Origin: Pseudoscleropodium purum
Lineage: Eukaryota; Streptophyta; Bryopsida; Hypnales; Brachytheciaceae
NCBI GenBank assembly: GCA_963969395.1
Contig: OZ017799.1
Coordinates: 5,706,501 to 5,770,500, forward strand
DNA length: 64,000 nucleotides
Direction of reading: 5' to 3'
In this document: positions 60,798-64,000 of the stretch, in pieces
Position numbering within the stretch: the first letter of the stretch is position 1
How the letters are laid out: each line of letters begins with the position of its first letter
Notes under the pieces: model-generated
Seen by the model: the letters and a program-made list of their open reading frames with translations, nothing else
The model's database searches: none
Told to the model about the DNA's origin: nothing
Made by a program: the position numbers and the translations under genes

Positions 60798-62429
60798 AAG
60801 TCACAAGCATTTCTTTGACATAGTTTAAGTTGATGCCAAAGTCAACAAATAAAAAACAAATTAAAGAATCATTTGACTTTGGAAGAGTTCTAGAAATTAG
60901 AATGGGACATAAAATTAAATAATTAACCTAGAATTTTAAAAGTAGAAGGAAAATAGGTTAACCATTGATAAAAATACCATAGGAAGGAGGTATACAAGCT
61001 AAAAAGAAGGGAAGGATAATCAAAATTGGAACACAGAAGAGAAATGTGGAATATCCATTAATTTCCAAATTTCCAAATGCCAAGAATCGAAAATAAGAAG
61101 AGGAATGGTAGACGCGCTCAACCAAGGGATGGACTTCACAATACATTGTGAGCATGAGTTGATTGATGATGTCAAGGTGAGTGCTTAATCCCCAACTGCT
61201 AATTGTGTTTTAATTTTCCATTTAAGTTTCAAGTTCAATTAACAACTAGGACCCTAAGTAGAATTAGGACCAGACCTCTAGAAGTATTTTGAAAGAATAA
61301 TTAAAATTAAGAAATCCATAGGAAATTTTCCTAGTATTCCAAAAAAGATATTAACCATAAAAATCCAATAAAAATTAATGAAATAGTGAGTGAATGAAGT
61401 TAGTATAAAATTGGATGAAAAATAGATATTCATTCAAGGAATATTCTAAGAGTATCATGAATCTTAGCATTAGAGTAAAACATCAAAAATAAAAGGAACA
61501 AGCAAAGTAATTCTTTCAATCCCAAAGGTAAAATATTGAAGGTAATTTTAATAATTGGCCAACGATAAAATTACCATAAAATTACCATAAAATTACTTTT
61601 ATTATAAGGTAAAAAATCACTCACTTTATCTTGAAAAGAAGAAGTGATCAAAGTCTTTAGAATAGAATTGCTTAAATAAGAGCTAGAGTAAAAGGTCAAA
61701 AATCTTCTAAGTAATAAAAATTGTTAGAAAATTTACCAAGTAGGCCAAAAAACATTTAAGGAACAAACTAAAAGAAGAATCTTGAAGAGAATATTCTTTA
61801 GATTCCAAAACCACTTTAACTCCACAAATTGAATAAAATCCCTAGAAATTAGATTAGGATGAAGTACTAAGTTAGATTAGCATAGGAACAGATGAAAGTC
61901 AACCAAAGTTGACCAAGTAAAATTAAACTCACAATTTAGGAAGAGAATAAAAAATAAAAAATATCCCAAAAATAAAAATTGAATTTTGATAATTAGATTG
62001 TTTGAAATCAACGGATGAAGTTTTAGAAGGTAGTTTTAGTATTAAATTTCATCCATGGATAACTTCTAGGAAAATAAGTCAAATTAAGTTTTCTTTATCA
62101 TTTAGGGAAGAGAAAATTCAACTTTACAATGTGGGACCTTCAAATCCTTTTTTTGACTTGTGATATTTGCGCTTGGTTGATTATTACCATTAATTACAAA
62201 TAGTGATTCATTTTGCACTTAAGCAATTCATAGATTAGTTTGTTAAGAGTGGGAAAAAATAAAGCTCTGTTGTTTGGAAGGCATCTTGTTGTTATAGACC
62301 AAATTTACCCATAGAATTAGTTTCAAAGAACTTAGTTGTGCATGTTTGGTTTCAAGGGTGAAGATCAAAACACTGACATAGTACTAAAAGACTCCCCAAC
62401 ACGGGATCTTTATAACCCAAAGATGACTC
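60798..62429. other. AT/purine-rich spacer
   Basis: No gene recognised. Confidence 0.45.
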
Positions 62430-64000
62430 CTCAAATTCAAGGAGCCCTTTTTTTGGTGTCAAAAGACTCTCCAAAAAAAGCTCCTTTGAACTCAAGGAAC
62501 ACTCATTGGATTCTAAAAAGTCCTTCTTTGATGCCAAAGACCTCTCTCAAAGAAGTCTCTTTAGAACCCAAGGAAGGCTCCTCAAAGTCAAAGAGCCCTT
62601 CTTTAGTGCCAAAAACCTCTCCCAAAGAAGTTGTTTTAGAATCTAAAGAAGGCTCTTTGAAATCAAGGAGCCCTTTCTAGGTGCCAAAGGATCCTTTAAG
62701 GAAGGCTCTTTTGAACTCAACAAAAGCTCTTCAAGTTTGGAAGAGCCCGTCTTTCTTGCCAAAGGGCTCTCCCAAATAAATTCTCTTAAAAACCAAAGAA
62801 GGCTCCTCGAAATTCAAGAGCCTTTTCTTGGTGCCAAAGGGCTTTTCAAAGAAGGCTCTATTGAACCTAAAAAACTCCATTGGACATAAAAAACCTCCTT
62901 TACACCCTAAAAGAAGGCTCCTTTGAACCTAAAGAATGTTCTTTTGAATTAGATGAAGGCTCCTTTGAACCCCCAAAAGGCTTTTCGGATTCCAAGGAGC
63001 CTTTTGTTACTAAAGATCTCTCCTAAATAAGTTTTTTAGAACTCTTAAAAGGCTCATAACATTCAATAGCCTTCAAAGAGGCTACCTTTCCCTCCATGGA
63101 GGCCTCATCCACAATTTACATCCCCTCGTTATAGGAAAAAGCCTAACAATGTGGCTAGTTGAAGTTAAAAGTTTCATCTCTATCTTGTAAAGTATTGGAA
63201 TTTGAACTAGGTCAGTGGGTGCTAATTGCCACCTAAACTAATTGAATAGAAGTTATCTCAGTTTTATTTGAAAATAAGTTATTCTCAAGTTGTGAAATGA
63301 AAAAAGCATATTTAAAATAAATAAAAACTAACATTTTCATTTTAGCCATCATATTCAGCCATTATGATCATATTACAAATGACTAGCCCCTTTACTAAAA
63401 TTAATGGGACCAATGAGCAAAGGCCTTGACATTGGATTTCATGTAGCTAATTACCTCTTTATTTTTCTTTGTCAGATTTTGTGACCTCCTTCATATCTGA
63501 TAAATGTCGATGCATGGTATTATAACTACTGATGGATGTAGAATATTCCATACTACTTCATCAAGGAGCCATTTTTGGTGCCAAAAGGTTTATCAAAGAA
63601 GGCTCTTCAAAATCCAATAAAGGCTCCTCGGATTCAAGAAAGGCTCTTCGGATTTCAAGGAGCCTTGTTGTACTAAAAAGCTCTCTTAAACAAGTATTTT
63701 TAAAACTAAAAAAAGGCTCTTTGAAATCAAAGAGCCCGTTCTGGTGCCAAAGGACTTTTCAAAGACGGCTCCTTGGAATCCAATGAAGGCTCTTCAAAAT
63801 CCAAGGAAGGCTCCTCAGATTCTGAGGAGCCTAGTGATACTAAAGAGCTCTTCTAAACAAGTTTTTTTAGAACTCAGAATAGGCTCCTCAAAATCAGGAG
63901 CCCTTCTTTGGTGCCAAAGGGCTTTTCAAAAAAGGCTCCTCGGAACTCAAAGAAGGCTCTTCAATTCTAAGGAGCCTTTCTTTGGTGCCAAATGACTCTC
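62430..64000. repeat. Hairpin-forming minisatellite, about 75-85-bp unit, running off the right edge
   Basis: GGTGCCAAAGGGCT-like words recur near 62453, 62530, 62613, 62679, 62757 and 62832 and again from 63570 to the end. Each unit also holds a small inverted repeat such as GGCTCCTCAG-ATT-CTGAGGAGCC (about 63808-63830). Some units are 84 bp, which keeps a Ser/Pro/Lys repeat frame open (SPSLVPKTSPKEVVLESKEG). The region 63010-63560 is an interruption. Confidence 0.75.

Noticed and set aside
1..64000. tRNA and rRNA genes
   Set aside because: No cloverleaf with matching A and B boxes was recognised. The only 5S-like sequence is the partial mimic exon in TFIIIA.

Overview
This is a gene-poor, AT-rich nuclear window from a land plant. 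I infer a bryophyte, most likely a moss: the MADS-box gene is of the MIKC* type with a moss-like long, multi-microexon I/K region, the introns are short (roughly 100-900 bp), and the TFIIIA gene carries the land-plant 5S-rRNA-mimic exon. No bacterial, organellar, viral, tRNA or rRNA gene was recognised.

Layout. (1) 91-2036 (+): last five exons of an EDEM/MNS4-5-type GH47 alpha-mannosidase-like gene whose 5' part lies left of the window. (2) 3905-6009 (-): a five-exon transcription factor IIIA gene with eight visible C2H2 fingers. A cassette exon (5325-5410) mimics 5S rRNA and carries an in-frame stop. (3) 6.9-17.9 kb: AT-rich repeat land with a 96-bp satellite and one unassigned gene-like island (9.6-10.8 kb). 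(4) 18778-22483 (-): a MIKC* MADS-box gene, reconstructed here as ten exons that close in frame (455 codons plus stop), with a tandemly duplicated second exon and two microexons (19 and 22 nt). (5) 23.3-45.3 kb: repeats, several small DNA transposons with recognisable ends and target-site duplications, and a few low-confidence coding islands. (6) 45363-47294 (-): an intronless, nearly full-length but broken PRMT5 retrocopy, with a degenerate tandem repeat behind its 5' end. (7) 47.9-64 kb: more repeats, including a CACTA-like 1.7-kb element and a hairpin-forming minisatellite that runs off the right edge.

The genes do not form a pathway: ER glycoprotein quality control, 5S rRNA transcription and gametophyte-type MADS regulation happen to be neighbours. 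The regulatory logic visible is local. TFIIIA has an RNA-level feedback exon tied to 5S rRNA/L5, and the MADS gene has what look like alternative second exons. The mobile fraction is mostly small non-autonomous elements: two hAT-like families with 8-bp target-site duplications, a CACTA foldback with a 3-bp duplication, and an old AT-rich family whose copies often end in a TTAACCCCTAAATGCC-like motif. I saw no transposase, integrase or reverse transcriptase reading frame.
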